From NCBI GenBank assembly GCA_030263375.1, contig SZOV01000005.1:34479-98478 (forward strand): 64,000 nt of DNA. Direction: 5' to 3'. This DNA is from Deltaproteobacteria bacterium PRO3. GTDB taxonomy: Bacteria; UBA10199; DSSB01. Position numbers and translations under genes: made by a program. Below, piece after piece: positions 29,164-39,576 of this stretch. Every line of letters starts with the position of its first letter. Position 1 is the stretch's first letter. The notes under the pieces were generated by a model that saw nothing but the letters and a program-made list of their open reading frames with translations, made no database searches and was not told the DNA's origin.

Positions 29164-30345
29164 ATGCCCAGCGTTCAAGACATCCTCAAGCAAACCAAGC
29201 AGCAGATCTCCGAGCTCACCCCCGACCAGCTGGTCGAGCTGCAGAAGAAAAACCCCGACCTTGTCCTGCTCGACGTCCGCGAGAAGGAGGAGCAAGAGCG
29301 CGGCATCCTGCCCAACGCCAAACTGATCCCCCGCGGCCTGCTCGAGCTCAAGATCGAAGACGCCGTCCCCGACCGCAACCGCGAGATCGTCGCCTACTGT
29401 GCCGGCGGCAACCGCAGCGCGCTGGCGGCCTTAAGCCTCAAGCAAATGGGTTACAGCAAGGTCCACTCGCTGATCGGCGGCTACAGCCGCTGGAACCAAG
29501 AGGGCCGTCCCACCGTCAAGCAGACCTTCCTCGACTCGCAAAAGCTCGAGCGCTACTCGCGCCACATCCTCATGCCCGAGGTCGGCGAGGAGGGGCAGGT
29601 GAAGCTGCTCGACTCTAAAGTATTTTTGGTGGGCGCCGGCGGCCTGGGCTCGCCGACGGCCTACTATCTGGCCGCGGCCGGCGTCGGCACCCTCGGCATC
29701 GTCGACAACGACGTCGTCGACCGCAGCAACCTGCAGCGCCAAATCCTCCACAACGAGGCGCGCATCGGCGAGCCGAAGGTCGAATCCGCCAAGCAGACTC
29801 TCAAGGGTCTCAACCCCGACATCAACGTCGTCACCTACCGCGAGCGCCTGAGCCGCGACAACGTGATGGAGCTGATCAAGGACTACGACGTCATCGTCAA
29901 CGGCTGCGACAACTTCCCGACGCGCTACCTGATCAACGACGCCTGCGTCTTCTTGAAGAAGCCGCTGGTCGACGGCAGCATCTTCCGTTTCGAGGGCCAG
30001 GTCAACGTGATCATGCCCTTCGAAGGCCCCTGCTACCGCTGCCTCTACCCCGAGCCCCCGCCGCCCGAGATGGCGCCTTCCTGCCAAGAGGCCGGCGTCT
30101 TCGGCGTGCTCCCCGGCATCATCGGCTGCATCCAAGGCATCGAGGTCTTGAAGCTGCTGCTCGGCAAGGGCGACCCGCTGGTCAACCGCCTGCTCATCAT
30201 GGACACCCTCAAGATGAAGGTCCGCGAGATGAAGGTCCGCCGCGACCCGGCCTGCCCCGTCTGCGGCGACAACCCCACGATCAAAGAGCTGATCGACTAC
30301 GAGTGGTTCTGCTCGATGGCGGGCGGGGATCCGCTGAAGCACTGA
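29164..30345 (+). CDS. moeB: Rhodanese-ThiF/MoeB fusion: sulfur-carrier adenylyltransferase
   Basis: This encodes 393 residues, start preceded by AGGAGAAGG. The N-terminal rhodanese domain (about residues 15-118) has the active-site loop AYCAGGNRS with Cys as persulfide carrier. The C-terminal E1-like domain (about residues 130-385) has the ATP site GAGGLGSP and the zinc cysteines CYRC and CPVC. Such proteins adenylate and sulfurate ubiquitin-like carriers (MoaD, ThiS or CysO) for molybdopterin, thiamine or cysteine synthesis. In common MoeBR proteins the rhodanese is C-terminal, so the order here is swapped. No carrier gene is adjacent, so the pathway cannot be fixed. Confidence 0.88.
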   Translation: MPSVQDILKQTKQQISELTPDQLVELQKKNPDLVLLDVREKEEQERGILPNAKLIPRGLLELKIEDAVPDRNREIVAYCAGGNRSALAALSLKQMGYSKVHSLIGGYSRWNQEGRPTVKQTFLDSQKLERYSRHILMPEVGEEGQVKLLDSKVFLVGAGGLGSPTAYYLAAAGVGTLGIVDNDVVDRSNLQRQILHNEARIGEPKVESAKQTLKGLNPDINVVTYRERLSRDNVMELIKDYDVIVNGCDNFPTRYLINDACVFLKKPLVDGSIFRFEGQVNVIMPFEGPCYRCLYPEPPPPEMAPSCQEAGVFGVLPGIIGCIQGIEVLKLLLGKGDPLVNRLLIMDTLKMKVREMKVRRDPACPVCGDNPTIKELIDYEWFCSMAGGDPLKH

Positions 30346-30348
30346 TCC

Positions 30349-30615
30349 CTAGTAAATCTTCATCTTGACGACATGCTCGCCGTGCGAGGTCCAGCCCAGG
30401 TCGTAGCCGACCTCTTGCCCCTCGCGGAGGTCGCGGTGGTCCTTGCCGCCGACGAAGCGCACCTCGTCCAAGTTGAAATAGACGTCGCGGCCATTGCGGT
30501 CCTTGATAAAGCCGTAGCGCGACTGGGGAAACCAGCGCTGCACGCGGCCGCGGGGGAATTTTTCGGCGACCTCGGGAGTTTGGGCCTCGGGCGGGTTATT
30601 TTCTTCCGAAGACAT
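30349..30615 (-). CDS. Cold-shock-domain protein
   Basis: This encodes 88 residues from the ATG at 30615. After an acidic, Pro-rich leader of about 20 residues comes a cold-shock domain with the RNP1-like GRVQRWFPQSRYGFIKD and RNP2-like DVYFNLDEV motifs, so it should bind single-stranded RNA or DNA. Its start lies 20 bases inside the end of the upstream acyltransferase gene, implying co-translation. Longer in-frame starts only add sequence that is coding in the other gene. Confidence 0.85.
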   Translation of the reverse strand: MSSEENNPPEAQTPEVAEKFPRGRVQRWFPQSRYGFIKDRNGRDVYFNLDEVRFVGGKDHRDLREGQEVGYDLGWTSHGEHVVKMKIY

Positions 30616-31663
30616 GCTGAGTCCACCTCTCCAGCGGAACGGTGAATGCCAAGACCAATATAGTAAAGATCGCCGGGGCCAGCCAAGCGCTATCCCCGAG
30701 GCCGAAGGAGCGCAGCCCAGCCAGCCAGGGGTCGATAAGCGGTCGGTGGAACAGAAAGAGGCCGTAGCTGCAAACACCCAAGCGGGCCAGGCCAAGGGTG
30801 GGAATCCAGCCTGCGAGGAGGAGAAGCGGCGCGACCAAGCCCAGCGGGTGCAAAGGATAGAAAGCGGGATGCCGCAGGCCTAATAGCCCGGAGGCCGTCA
30901 GCAGCAAGGTTACGCCGAGCCACTTTTTCGGCGAGGACCGCCCGACGCAGGCCACCCACATCCCGAGGCCGAACTCGCCCAGCTTCACCAGGGGAAAGCC
31001 GCCCATCGCCAAATAGGGATGCCGGTCGGCGACCGGCCTCAGGGCGAGCAGGTGCGAGAACGCGAAGCTGAGCACGAGACACAAGGCCAAGGCGAGGTTG
31101 GGAGACCTTTGAAAGACCCGCAGCAGCCAGGGATAGGCCGCGTAGAGGTAGACCAGGGTCCCTAAAAACCACCAAGAGGAGTTGTAGCTGAAGATGGTCT
31201 CGGGGCTGACATTTTGCAAAAAGAGTAATTTGAGTACGAATTGGCCGGAGAGCTTCGACAGGTCTTGCGAGGTGAAAATCAGGAAACCGAAGAAAAAAAT
31301 CAGAACCGATAAATAGTACAGCGGCACGATCCGGCGCAGGCGTTTTGCGAAAAACCGCAGGGGCCGTTCGCGCCTGTCCCCCGCCAAGGGGGGAAGGGCC
31401 CCTGCGGGACAAAGTTCGGACCTATTTTTTACACCGAGCGCGGCATAAGCCAGCCCCCACCCGCTCAAAATAAAAAACAGGCTCGCCCCCAAATATCCCC
31501 ATTCCTGGGGCGACGCGGGCAGCGGACCAAACATCCATTGGAATTGATTTTCGACGCCGCTGAGCCGCCGATCGTAGTGATAGAAGACGATCCCGAGGAT
31601 CGCCAGGCCCTTCAGCGCCTCGACGCCGCGCGAGAACCGCTCGTCGGTGCCGAGGGCGCGCAT
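30596..31663 (-). CDS. Membrane acyltransferase (OafA/acyltransferase-3 family)
   Basis: This encodes 355 residues with about ten membrane spans. The N-terminal LKGLAILGIVFYHYDRRL carries the conserved His of the acyltransferase-3 family near the membrane face; YLGASLFFILSGW and RRIVPLYYLSVLI are further family segments. Members acetylate or acylate surface glycans. It lies 2 bases from the bcp stop and overlaps the cold-shock gene, so the three probably form one transcript. Confidence 0.85.
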   Translation of the reverse strand: MRALGTDERFSRGVEALKGLAILGIVFYHYDRRLSGVENQFQWMFGPLPASPQEWGYLGASLFFILSGWGLAYAALGVKNRSELCPAGALPPLAGDRRERPLRFFAKRLRRIVPLYYLSVLIFFFGFLIFTSQDLSKLSGQFVLKLLFLQNVSPETIFSYNSSWWFLGTLVYLYAAYPWLLRVFQRSPNLALALCLVLSFAFSHLLALRPVADRHPYLAMGGFPLVKLGEFGLGMWVACVGRSSPKKWLGVTLLLTASGLLGLRHPAFYPLHPLGLVAPLLLLAGWIPTLGLARLGVCSYGLFLFHRPLIDPWLAGLRSFGLGDSAWLAPAIFTILVLAFTVPLERWTQHVFGRK

Positions 31664-31665
31664 CG

Positions 31666-32139
31666 CTATTCCGCCAAGGCCGCCAAGACCTCGTCGGAGT
31701 GCCCCGCCACCTTCACCTTCGGGAAGATCTTCTTGAGCTTTCCCTGCTTGTCGATCACGAAGGTCGAGCGCACGATGCCCATGAACTTTCGGCCGTAGAG
31801 GCTCTTCTCTTGGTAGACGCCGTACTTGTCGGCGACCTTCTTGTCCAAGTCGGAGAGCAGGGTCAGCTTCAGCTTGTGCTTGGCGATGAATTTTTGGTGG
31901 CTGGCGGCGTCGTCGAAGCTGACGCCCAGGATCACGGCGTTTTTCTTGGCGAACTTCGCGCTGTCGTCGCTGAAATCGCAGGCCTCGGTCGTGCAGCCGG
32001 GGGTCATGTCCTTCGGGTAGAAGTAGAGGACGACGTTTTTCTTCCCCTTGAAGTCGCTCAGCTTGACCTTCTTGCCGTCTTGGTCGGGGAGCGTGAAGTC
32101 GGGGGCGGGGGCGCCTTCTTTCAGTTCTTTTTTGGGCAT
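31666..32139 (-). CDS. bcp: Thioredoxin-dependent thiol peroxidase, Bcp/PrxQ
   Basis: This encodes 157 residues, standard length. Bcp reduces hydroperoxides with thioredoxin. The active site PGCTTEAC holds the peroxidatic Cys and, five residues on, the resolving Cys of the atypical 2-Cys type. It is cytoplasmic. It heads the bcp-acyltransferase-cold-shock row. Confidence 0.95.
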   Translation of the reverse strand: MPKKELKEGAPAPDFTLPDQDGKKVKLSDFKGKKNVVLYFYPKDMTPGCTTEACDFSDDSAKFAKKNAVILGVSFDDAASHQKFIAKHKLKLTLLSDLDKKVADKYGVYQEKSLYGRKFMGIVRSTFVIDKQGKLKKIFPKVKVAGHSDEVLAALAE

Positions 32140-32206
32140 TTCAGGTCTCCTGATTTATTGCGACGTCCGTAGGGCCGGTAAATTCATCGACGCTTGAACA
32201 AAGCCC

Positions 32207-33220
32207 CTACATCAACCTCTCGACCTCGGCGGCGATCGCGTCGCCCATTTGGGCCGTCGTGTGCTTGCCGCCCAAGTCGGGGGTGCGCACCTTCTTGGCC
32301 TTCAGGATATTCGTCACCGCGGCCTGCACCGCCTGCCCGGCCTTCGTCTCGCCGAGATAATCCAGCATCATCGCCAGGGTCAGGATGATCGCGATGGGAT
32401 TGGCGACGCCCTTGCCCGCGATGTCGGGGGCCGAGCCGTGCACCGACTCGAAGATCGCGTACTTCTTCCCGATGTTGCCGCCGGGCACCAGGCCCAGGCC
32501 GCCCACCAGTCCCGCGCAGAGGTCCGAGACGATGTCGCCGTAGAGATTCTCCAAAAGCAGCACATCGAACTGCGAGGGCCGCGTCACCAGCTGCATGCAG
32601 GCGTTGTCGACGATCATCTCGGCGTACTCGATTCCGGGGTAGGATTTCGACACCTGCCGCGCGCACTCCAGAAACAGCCCGTCGGAGAGCTTCATGATGT
32701 TGGCCTTGTGGATGGAGGTGACCTTCTTGCGCTTGTTGCGCTTGGCATAGTCGAAGGCGTACTTGGCGATGCGGGTCGAGGCCGTTCGGGTGATGACCTT
32801 GATGCTCTCGACGACGCCGGGGGCGATCTCGTGCTCGATGCCGGAATACAGGTCCTCGGTGTTCTCGCGCATGATCACCAGGTCGACGTCGGGATAGGGG
32901 CTGACGCCGGGGAAGCTGCGCACCGGCCGGACGTTGGCATAGAGCTCGAGCTTCTTGCGCAGCAGGACGTTGATGCTGCCGAAGCCCTTGGCGATGGGCG
33001 TCATCAGCGGGCCTTTGATCGCGACCCGGGTCTTCTTGATGAGTTTGAGCGTCTGGTCGGGAAGCGTGTCGTTGAACTTTTCGATCCCGGTCTGGCCTGC
33101 ATAGGCGGGGAAAAACTCCAGCCTCACCCCCGTCGCGGCCACGACCTTCTTCATCTCGGCGCAGATCTCGGGGCCGATGCCGTCGCCCTCGATCAGCGTC
33201 ACTGGGTAGGTTTTGGGCAT
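32207..33220 (-). CDS. icd: NAD-type isocitrate dehydrogenase
   Basis: This encodes 337 residues of the isocitrate/isopropylmalate dehydrogenase family. GSINVLLRKKLELYANVRPVR has the Ser-x-Asn-x-x-Leu-Arg pattern of isocitrate binding, MRENTEDLYSG follows, Asp pairs appear in DNACMQL and ENLYGDIVSD, and the NAD-site segment ESVHGSAPDIAGKGVANP is of the NAD-preferring type. Isocitrate becomes 2-oxoglutarate, the substrate of the KorAB enzyme encoded 1.4 kb away. It is transcribed away from structured repeat copy 1. Confidence 0.92.
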   Translation of the reverse strand: MPKTYPVTLIEGDGIGPEICAEMKKVVAATGVRLEFFPAYAGQTGIEKFNDTLPDQTLKLIKKTRVAIKGPLMTPIAKGFGSINVLLRKKLELYANVRPVRSFPGVSPYPDVDLVIMRENTEDLYSGIEHEIAPGVVESIKVITRTASTRIAKYAFDYAKRNKRKKVTSIHKANIMKLSDGLFLECARQVSKSYPGIEYAEMIVDNACMQLVTRPSQFDVLLLENLYGDIVSDLCAGLVGGLGLVPGGNIGKKYAIFESVHGSAPDIAGKGVANPIAIILTLAMMLDYLGETKAGQAVQAAVTNILKAKKVRTPDLGGKHTTAQMGDAIAAEVERLM

Positions 33221-33300
33221 ATGCCGGGATCTTTAGGGCTCGGCGCCCGCCGAGTCAACGAAATCGTGAAGGCTGAGGAATTCAAATCCATCTAATAAAC

Positions 33301-33484
33301 CGCCCTGCATTGGGAGAAAGGGTGTCCCTGGAGGGACCGAGGACTGTCTGAGCCAACCTTAGAGGATAGAAAACGTGGATAAGAATTTTGAAGTCTGCCC
33401 CGCCTGAAAGGACTGAACAGCAAATCTGATGGATGCGAGTTCCGCAGGTCCCGGAAGGGACACCCTTTCTCCCTATGCAGGGCG
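33301..33484. ncRNA. Structured repeat, copy 1 (184 nt)
   Basis: The ends form a stem of about 30 pairs (CGCCCTGCAT and GGGAGAAAGGGTGTCCC with their complements). Inside, GGGACC pairs with GGTCCC. The boxes CCGAGGACTGTCTGAGCC (33337-33354) and GCGAGTTCCGCAGG (33435-33448) are identical in all three copies; the roughly 75 bases between vary. It fills the gap between the NuoI-type gene and icd. The transcribed strand is unknown. Confidence 0.75.
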
Positions 33485-33488
33485 CACC

Positions 33489-33998
33489 TCAATAGAGGGC
33501 GATCGAGTAAGGGCTCTTCCCCTCGGGGTGGTTCTTGAGGAGGTATTCTTTGTCGACGATGAAGTGCTCGCGGGTATAGCCGGCCTGCTCGATCTTCATG
33601 GTGTCCATGCGGATGGCGTCGCAGGGGCAGGCCTCGACGCAGAGCGAGCAATACACGCAGCGCAGCAGGTTGATGTTGTAGACGGCGGGATACTTCTCGA
33701 CCCTGGGGTCGGGGTGCTCGGCCGCGACGATCTCGATGCAGTCGGCCGGGCAGGCGGTCGCGCAGAGCATGCAGGCGGTGCAGCGCGGGGTTTCGTCGGG
33801 CCGCCGCATCAGGCGATGCTCGGCGCGGTAGTTCTCGGGGATGGGCTTCTTCATCTCGGGGTATTCGTAGGTGAGGATGCGCTCTTGGTGGAAGATATTC
33901 CCCACGGCGTGCTTCAGGGTGATCCACATCCCCTTGAAGACCGCCCCCAGGTACAGTTTGTCCCACAAAGACAGTTTTGGCCGACGCACGACGAGCAT
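33489..33998 (-). CDS. nuoI: NuoI-type 2x[4Fe-4S] ferredoxin
   Basis: This encodes 169 residues. Two CxxCxxCxxxCP clusters (CTACMLCATACP and CVYCSLCVEACP) each bind a [4Fe-4S] centre. The N-terminal amphipathic segment (FKGMWITLKHAVGNIF) and the C-terminal tail match complex I subunit NuoI. It is outside any nuo operon here and divergent from the CBS-korA-korB-CBS operon, 137 bases away, so it may be an electron partner of KorAB or a relocated complex I gene. Structured repeat copy 1 begins four bases after its stop. Confidence 0.9.
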   Translation of the reverse strand: MLVVRRPKLSLWDKLYLGAVFKGMWITLKHAVGNIFHQERILTYEYPEMKKPIPENYRAEHRLMRRPDETPRCTACMLCATACPADCIEIVAAEHPDPRVEKYPAVYNINLLRCVYCSLCVEACPCDAIRMDTMKIEQAGYTREHFIVDKEYLLKNHPEGKSPYSIALY

Positions 33999-34134
33999 GG
34001 GGATTCCCTAATGTATACCCGGCCTTAGGCGCAAGACCAATTTTGATTGATATTTCTCATTTTATTGCCTCCCCGGCCGCGCTAAACTCGGCTTGCTTGC
34101 GAACCGACTGGTTTCATTCCAGAGGGAAATTCCG

Positions 34135-34602
34135 GTGAATTTCGAAGCGGCGCTCAAAACCGAGAAAATCCGAAACCTTGCCACGCGGGAGGGCCTGACG
34201 GTCCCGCCCGAGACGCCGCTGGGCGAGGTGGTGCGCCGCATGCAAGAGCGCCGCACCGGCTGCGCCGTCGTCGTCTCGGGCAAGAAGGTCGTGGGGATCT
34301 TCACCGAGCGCGACGCCCTGATCCGCGGCCTCCTGGCCGACGCCGACCCCGAGACCCCCATCGAAAAGCTGATGACCCCCAAGCCCAAGGTGCTGGATCG
34401 CGAGGACACCTTGGCCGTCGCCATCCGCCTGATGCACGACGGCAAGTACCGGCATCTGCCCGTCGTCAACGGGAAGCGGGAATTCCTGGGCCTGGTCTCG
34501 GTCCGCGACATCGTCTTTTACCTCTCGGAGAATTTTCCGCTGGAAATTTATAACCTACCCCCCGACCCGCACCGGATCAGCCGCAGCGCGGAGGGGGCTT
34601 AA
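34135..34602 (+). CDS. Two-CBS-domain regulatory protein
   Basis: This encodes 155 residues from a GTG at 34135 with AGAGGGA upstream. Two CBS motifs (about residues 15-70 and 80-135; GIFTERDALIRG and GLVSVRDIVFYL) form one Bateman module, which normally binds AMP, ATP or SAM. It sits 18 bases before korA, and another CBS protein follows korB, so both probably adjust the 2-oxoacid oxidoreductase to energy charge. Confidence 0.88.
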   Translation: MNFEAALKTEKIRNLATREGLTVPPETPLGEVVRRMQERRTGCAVVVSGKKVVGIFTERDALIRGLLADADPETPIEKLMTPKPKVLDREDTLAVAIRLMHDGKYRHLPVVNGKREFLGLVSVRDIVFYLSENFPLEIYNLPPDPHRISRSAEGA

Positions 34603-34620
34603 GAAGGAGCATCGTTTCCC

Positions 34621-36505
<1,885 letters not shown>

Positions 36506-36525
<20 letters not shown>

Positions 36526-37558
36526 CCCCGTCGCCCCCGCGCCCGTCACGCGCAAAGACTTCATCAGCGACCAGGACGTACGTTGGTGCCCCGGCTGCGG
36601 GGATTACGCCATCCTAGCGACGCTGCAGAACGTATTGCCGAAGCTGGGGATCCCGCGGCAGAACTTCGTCTTCATCTCGGGGATCGGCTGCTCGAGCCGC
36701 TTTCCCTATTACATGGAGACTTACGGCTTCCACACCATCCACGGCCGCGCGCCGGCCGTCGCCACGGGGCTGAAGGTCTACCGCCCCGAGCTCTCGGTGT
36801 GGGTTATCACGGGCGACGGCGACGGGTTGAGCATCGGCGGCAATCACTTGATCCATGCCCTGCGCCGCAACGTCGATCTCAAGATCCTATTGTTCAACAA
36901 CCGCATCTACGGCCTGACCAAAGGGCAGTACTCCCCGACCTCGGAGTACGGGAAGAAGACCAAGTCCACGCCCTTCGGCAGCGTCGACTACCCGCTCAAC
37001 CCGATGAGCCTGGCGCTGGGCTCCGAGGCGACCTTCGTCGCGCGCACCCACGACACCGACGTCAAGCACATGGCCGAGATCTTCCAGGCGGCCGGCGAGC
37101 ACCGCGGCTCGGCCTTCGTCGAGATCTACCAAAACTGCGTCATCTTCAACGACAACGCCTTCCAGGCGATCGACGATAAGCAGACCCGCGACGACACGGC
37201 GCTGACGCTGGTCGCCGGCCAGCCGCTGATCTTCGGCAAGGACCGCAACAAGGGGATCCGGCTCAAGGGACTGGAGCCCGAGGTGGTCGACTTCGACCCC
37301 AAGTCGCCGCCCAAGGACCTCCTGGTCCACGACCCGCACCTGGAAAATCCGACCTACGCCGAATTCCTCGCCCGGATGGACCTGCCGCGCTTCCCGGTGC
37401 CGATGGGGGTGTTTCGCGCGATCCGGCGGCCCACCTACGACCAGCTGGTCAACGAACAAGCGACGGCGGCCGAGGCGAAGCAGGGCCGCGGAGATTTGGA
37501 AAAACTCTGGAACAGCGGCGACACCTGGACGGTGGCGCCGGAGGGGGGCGGCGCATGA
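36506..37558 (+). CDS. korB: 2-oxoacid:ferredoxin oxidoreductase beta subunit
   Basis: This encodes 350 residues. WCPGCGDY opens the thiamine-pyrophosphate domain; GDGDGLSIGGNH with LLFNNRIYGLTKGQYSP is the TPP/Mg site. No extra ferredoxin domain is fused, consistent with two-subunit KorAB. It overlaps korA upstream and the CBS gene downstream (four bases), so the operon is tightly coupled. Confidence 0.94.
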
Positions 37559-38079
37559 AATGCCCCTTTTGCAATTACGAAAACATCGCCGGCAGCGACG
37601 CCTGCGAGGAATGCGGCGAGGACCTGACCGCCTTCGACGGCGTACGACCCACGACCCGGCTGGAGAAGAGCCTGGTCAAGGACGACCTGCGCAAGCTGCC
37701 CAGCTCCGGCCCGGCCCTGGTGCGGCCCGACACGCCGCTTCGGGAGGTCGCCGAGCACCTGGGACCGGGAAATCGCTGCGTCCTGGTGATGGAGGGGGAA
37801 AAGCTGGTCGGCATCGTCACCGAGCGCGACCTCCTCTTCAAGGTGATGAACTCGGGACCGGACTGGGAAAACCGCCCCGTCTCGCAGATCCTGACGCCGG
37901 ACCCCGAGACCCTGGAATACGACGACAAAATCGCCTATGCCCTGCACAAGATGTCGCTGGGCGGCTTCCGCCACATCCCCATCCTCGCGGGGGGCCGCCC
38001 GGAGCGGGTGGTCAGCGTCCGCGACGTCCTCGAATACCTGGCCGAGATGTTCCCCGACGCGGTCGGGATCCACGAATAG
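37555..38079 (+). CDS. CBS-domain protein with N-terminal zinc ribbon
   Basis: This encodes 174 residues. A zinc-ribbon (CPFC...CEEC, residues 3-20) precedes two CBS motifs (GIVTERDLLFKV and RVVSVRDVLEYL). It is translationally coupled to korB. The combination suggests an adenylate-sensing regulator bound to the enzyme or another partner through the ribbon. It is related to the CBS protein at the head of the operon. Confidence 0.88.
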   Translation: MKCPFCNYENIAGSDACEECGEDLTAFDGVRPTTRLEKSLVKDDLRKLPSSGPALVRPDTPLREVAEHLGPGNRCVLVMEGEKLVGIVTERDLLFKVMNSGPDWENRPVSQILTPDPETLEYDDKIAYALHKMSLGGFRHIPILAGGRPERVVSVRDVLEYLAEMFPDAVGIHE

Positions 38080-38104
38080 CCCCCTTCCCCCGCCGGGAAA
38101 TCCG

Positions 38105-38134
38105 TTGACCGCATTTTTGCCGCTAGGCTATAGC
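38105..38134 (+). promoter_or_regulatory. Sigma-70-type promoter for the peroxiredoxin-like gene
   Basis: TTGACC (38105-38110) and TATAGC (38129-38134) are 18 bases apart, about 100 bases before the start codon, leaving a leader of about 90 bases. Confidence 0.5.
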
Positions 38135-38232
38135 ATTGGAGATCGATTCCGAATTCACTCTTCGATGCGGGCCCTGTCCTCTTGGGGCGCGGTCCCGGAT
38201 CGGCACCGACCGTCAACAAAGGAGACGCATTT

Positions 38233-38820
38233 ATGGTTCAAGTGACGCAAAAGGCCCCCGACTTCAAAGCCGTGGCGGTCCTGGAGGACAACTCCTTCAA
38301 AGAGATTTCCCTTTCCGACTACAAGGGCAAGAAGGTCATCCTGTTCTTCTACCCGCTCGACTTCACCTTCGTCGCCCCCACCGAGATCATCGCCTTCAGC
38401 CAAAACATCGAAGAGTTCAAGAAGCGCGGCGTGCAGGTGTTGGGCTGCTCGATCGACAGCCAGTTCTCCCACCTCGCCTGGAAGAAGACCCCGCGCGCCG
38501 AAGGCGGCCTGGGCGAGATCAAGTACCCCTTGATCGCCGACGTCAACAAGGACATCAGCCGCAAGTACGGCGTGCTGCTTGAGGGCGCGGGCATCGCCCT
38601 GCGCGGCCTCTTCCTGATCGACGAAGAGGGCGTCTTGCGCAGCGCCGTGATCAACGACCTGCCGCTGGGCCGCAGCACCGACGAGGCCCTGCGCGTGGTC
38701 GACGCGCTCAACTTCTTCCAAAAGAACGGCGAAGTCTGCCCCGCCAACTGGAAGCCCGGCGCGGACAGCATCAAGCCGGGTGTGGAGACTTCGAAGGAAT
38801 ACTTCAAGAAGCACGCGTAA
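38233..38820 (+). CDS. 2-Cys peroxiredoxin homologue lacking the peroxidatic cysteine
   Basis: This encodes 195 residues from the ATG at 38233 (AAGGAG upstream). It has the full AhpC/Prx1 layout, including the C-terminal resolving Cys169 in GEVCPANW. But the active site that normally reads DFTFVCPTE reads DFTFVAPTE: Ala48 (codon GCC at 38374-38376) replaces the peroxidatic Cys. The neighbouring Thr/Pro and the Arg of LGRST are kept. Classical peroxidase chemistry should therefore fail; Cys72 could substitute, or the protein may act as a chaperone or redox partner. The reading frame is otherwise intact, so this is not simple decay. Confidence 0.88.
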   Translation: MVQVTQKAPDFKAVAVLEDNSFKEISLSDYKGKKVILFFYPLDFTFVAPTEIIAFSQNIEEFKKRGVQVLGCSIDSQFSHLAWKKTPRAEGGLGEIKYPLIADVNKDISRKYGVLLEGAGIALRGLFLIDEEGVLRSAVINDLPLGRSTDEALRVVDALNFFQKNGEVCPANWKPGADSIKPGVETSKEYFKKHA

Positions 38821-38846
38821 TTTCCCTAGAATTCATTGGATACGAG

Positions 38847-38876
38847 AAGGCGTCCCCACCGGGACGCCTTTTTTTT
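38847..38876 (+). terminator. Terminator after the peroxiredoxin-like gene
   Basis: AAGGCGTCCC / GGGACGCCTT with a 5-base loop and eight T. Confidence 0.9.
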
Positions 38877-38936
38877 CGCGGAAAAAAACAAACTTCCCAA
38901 ACGAGGAGACTAGGGATCTCGCCCCCTCTAATAGAC

Positions 38937-39122
38937 CGCCCCGCAGCGGAAGAAAGGGTGTCCCTGGAGGGACCGAGGACTGTCTGAGCCAACCTTAAGG
39001 CCGAGATAAAGTGATGAAATAAATTGCCGCAGCGAGATCGCCGGCAAGGGGTGAACGGCAAACCTAAAGGATGCGAGTTCCGCAGGTCCCGGAAGGGACA
39101 CCCTTTCTTCCGTTGCGGGGCG
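38937..39122. ncRNA. Structured repeat, copy 2 (186 nt)
   Basis: It has the same layout as copy 1: outer stem CGCCCCGCA...GGAAGAAAGGGTGTCCC with one G-U pair, inner GGGACC / GGTCCC, both conserved boxes, and a variable centre of different sequence. The flanks TAATAGAC and CACCTC also resemble copy 1, suggesting a fixed insertion boundary. It lies between the peroxiredoxin terminator and a convergent hypothetical gene. Confidence 0.75.
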
Positions 39123-39152
39123 CACCTCCAAAAGCCGCGTCACGAAAGGATG

Positions 39153-39473
39153 TCAGTAGGTGGTGTCGTAGATCTTAGGCTCCTCGTCGTACTCGACCAC
39201 CATGAGCTCCTGCCGCGCCGCCTCGGTGCAGGCCGGCGGATAGAGGCAGTCCATCAGGTCGGTGAGCTCGGCATGGTCGGTGCCGCGGCGCACGGCGGCC
39301 AGGCCGTAGACGACCTCGCCGTTGTCTACCACGATCAGGTTGCCGACGCGGCGGCCGTCCAGGACGGTCCAGAGGTCCCAGACCTCGCCCTGCGGGGTGT
39401 GGGCGACGCGGGTCGCGTAGAAGGTGCGCGGGTCGTTGCGGGTGATGGGAGTAACTTTGGGATCGCGGGCCAT
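39153..39473 (-). CDS. Small hypothetical protein
   Basis: This encodes 106 residues without signal or membrane segments. The alternating hydrophobic pattern (VGNLIVVDNGEVVYGLAAV) and Asp/Glu-rich end suggest a small mixed-strand fold. It has two cysteines (MDCLYPPAC). I recognise no family. It is transcribed alone. Confidence 0.6.
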   Translation of the reverse strand: MARDPKVTPITRNDPRTFYATRVAHTPQGEVWDLWTVLDGRRVGNLIVVDNGEVVYGLAAVRRGTDHAELTDLMDCLYPPACTEAARQELMVVEYDEEPKIYDTTY

Positions 39474-39576
39474 ATCCGGCTTGAAAGTGAAACGCCCGGC
39501 GCGAATCGGGACCTAAGACCCGCCTCGCGCCTCAGCTTCCACGTTTCACCTTGTCAGCTGAGTTCGAGGACTTTCT

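Noticed and set aside
33301..33484. Structured repeat as SRP (4.5S) RNA
   Set aside because: CAGGTCCCGGAAGGGA resembles the SRP core GGTCCGGAAGGAAGCAG only in part; the rest does not fold like SRP RNA, and three copies would be odd.
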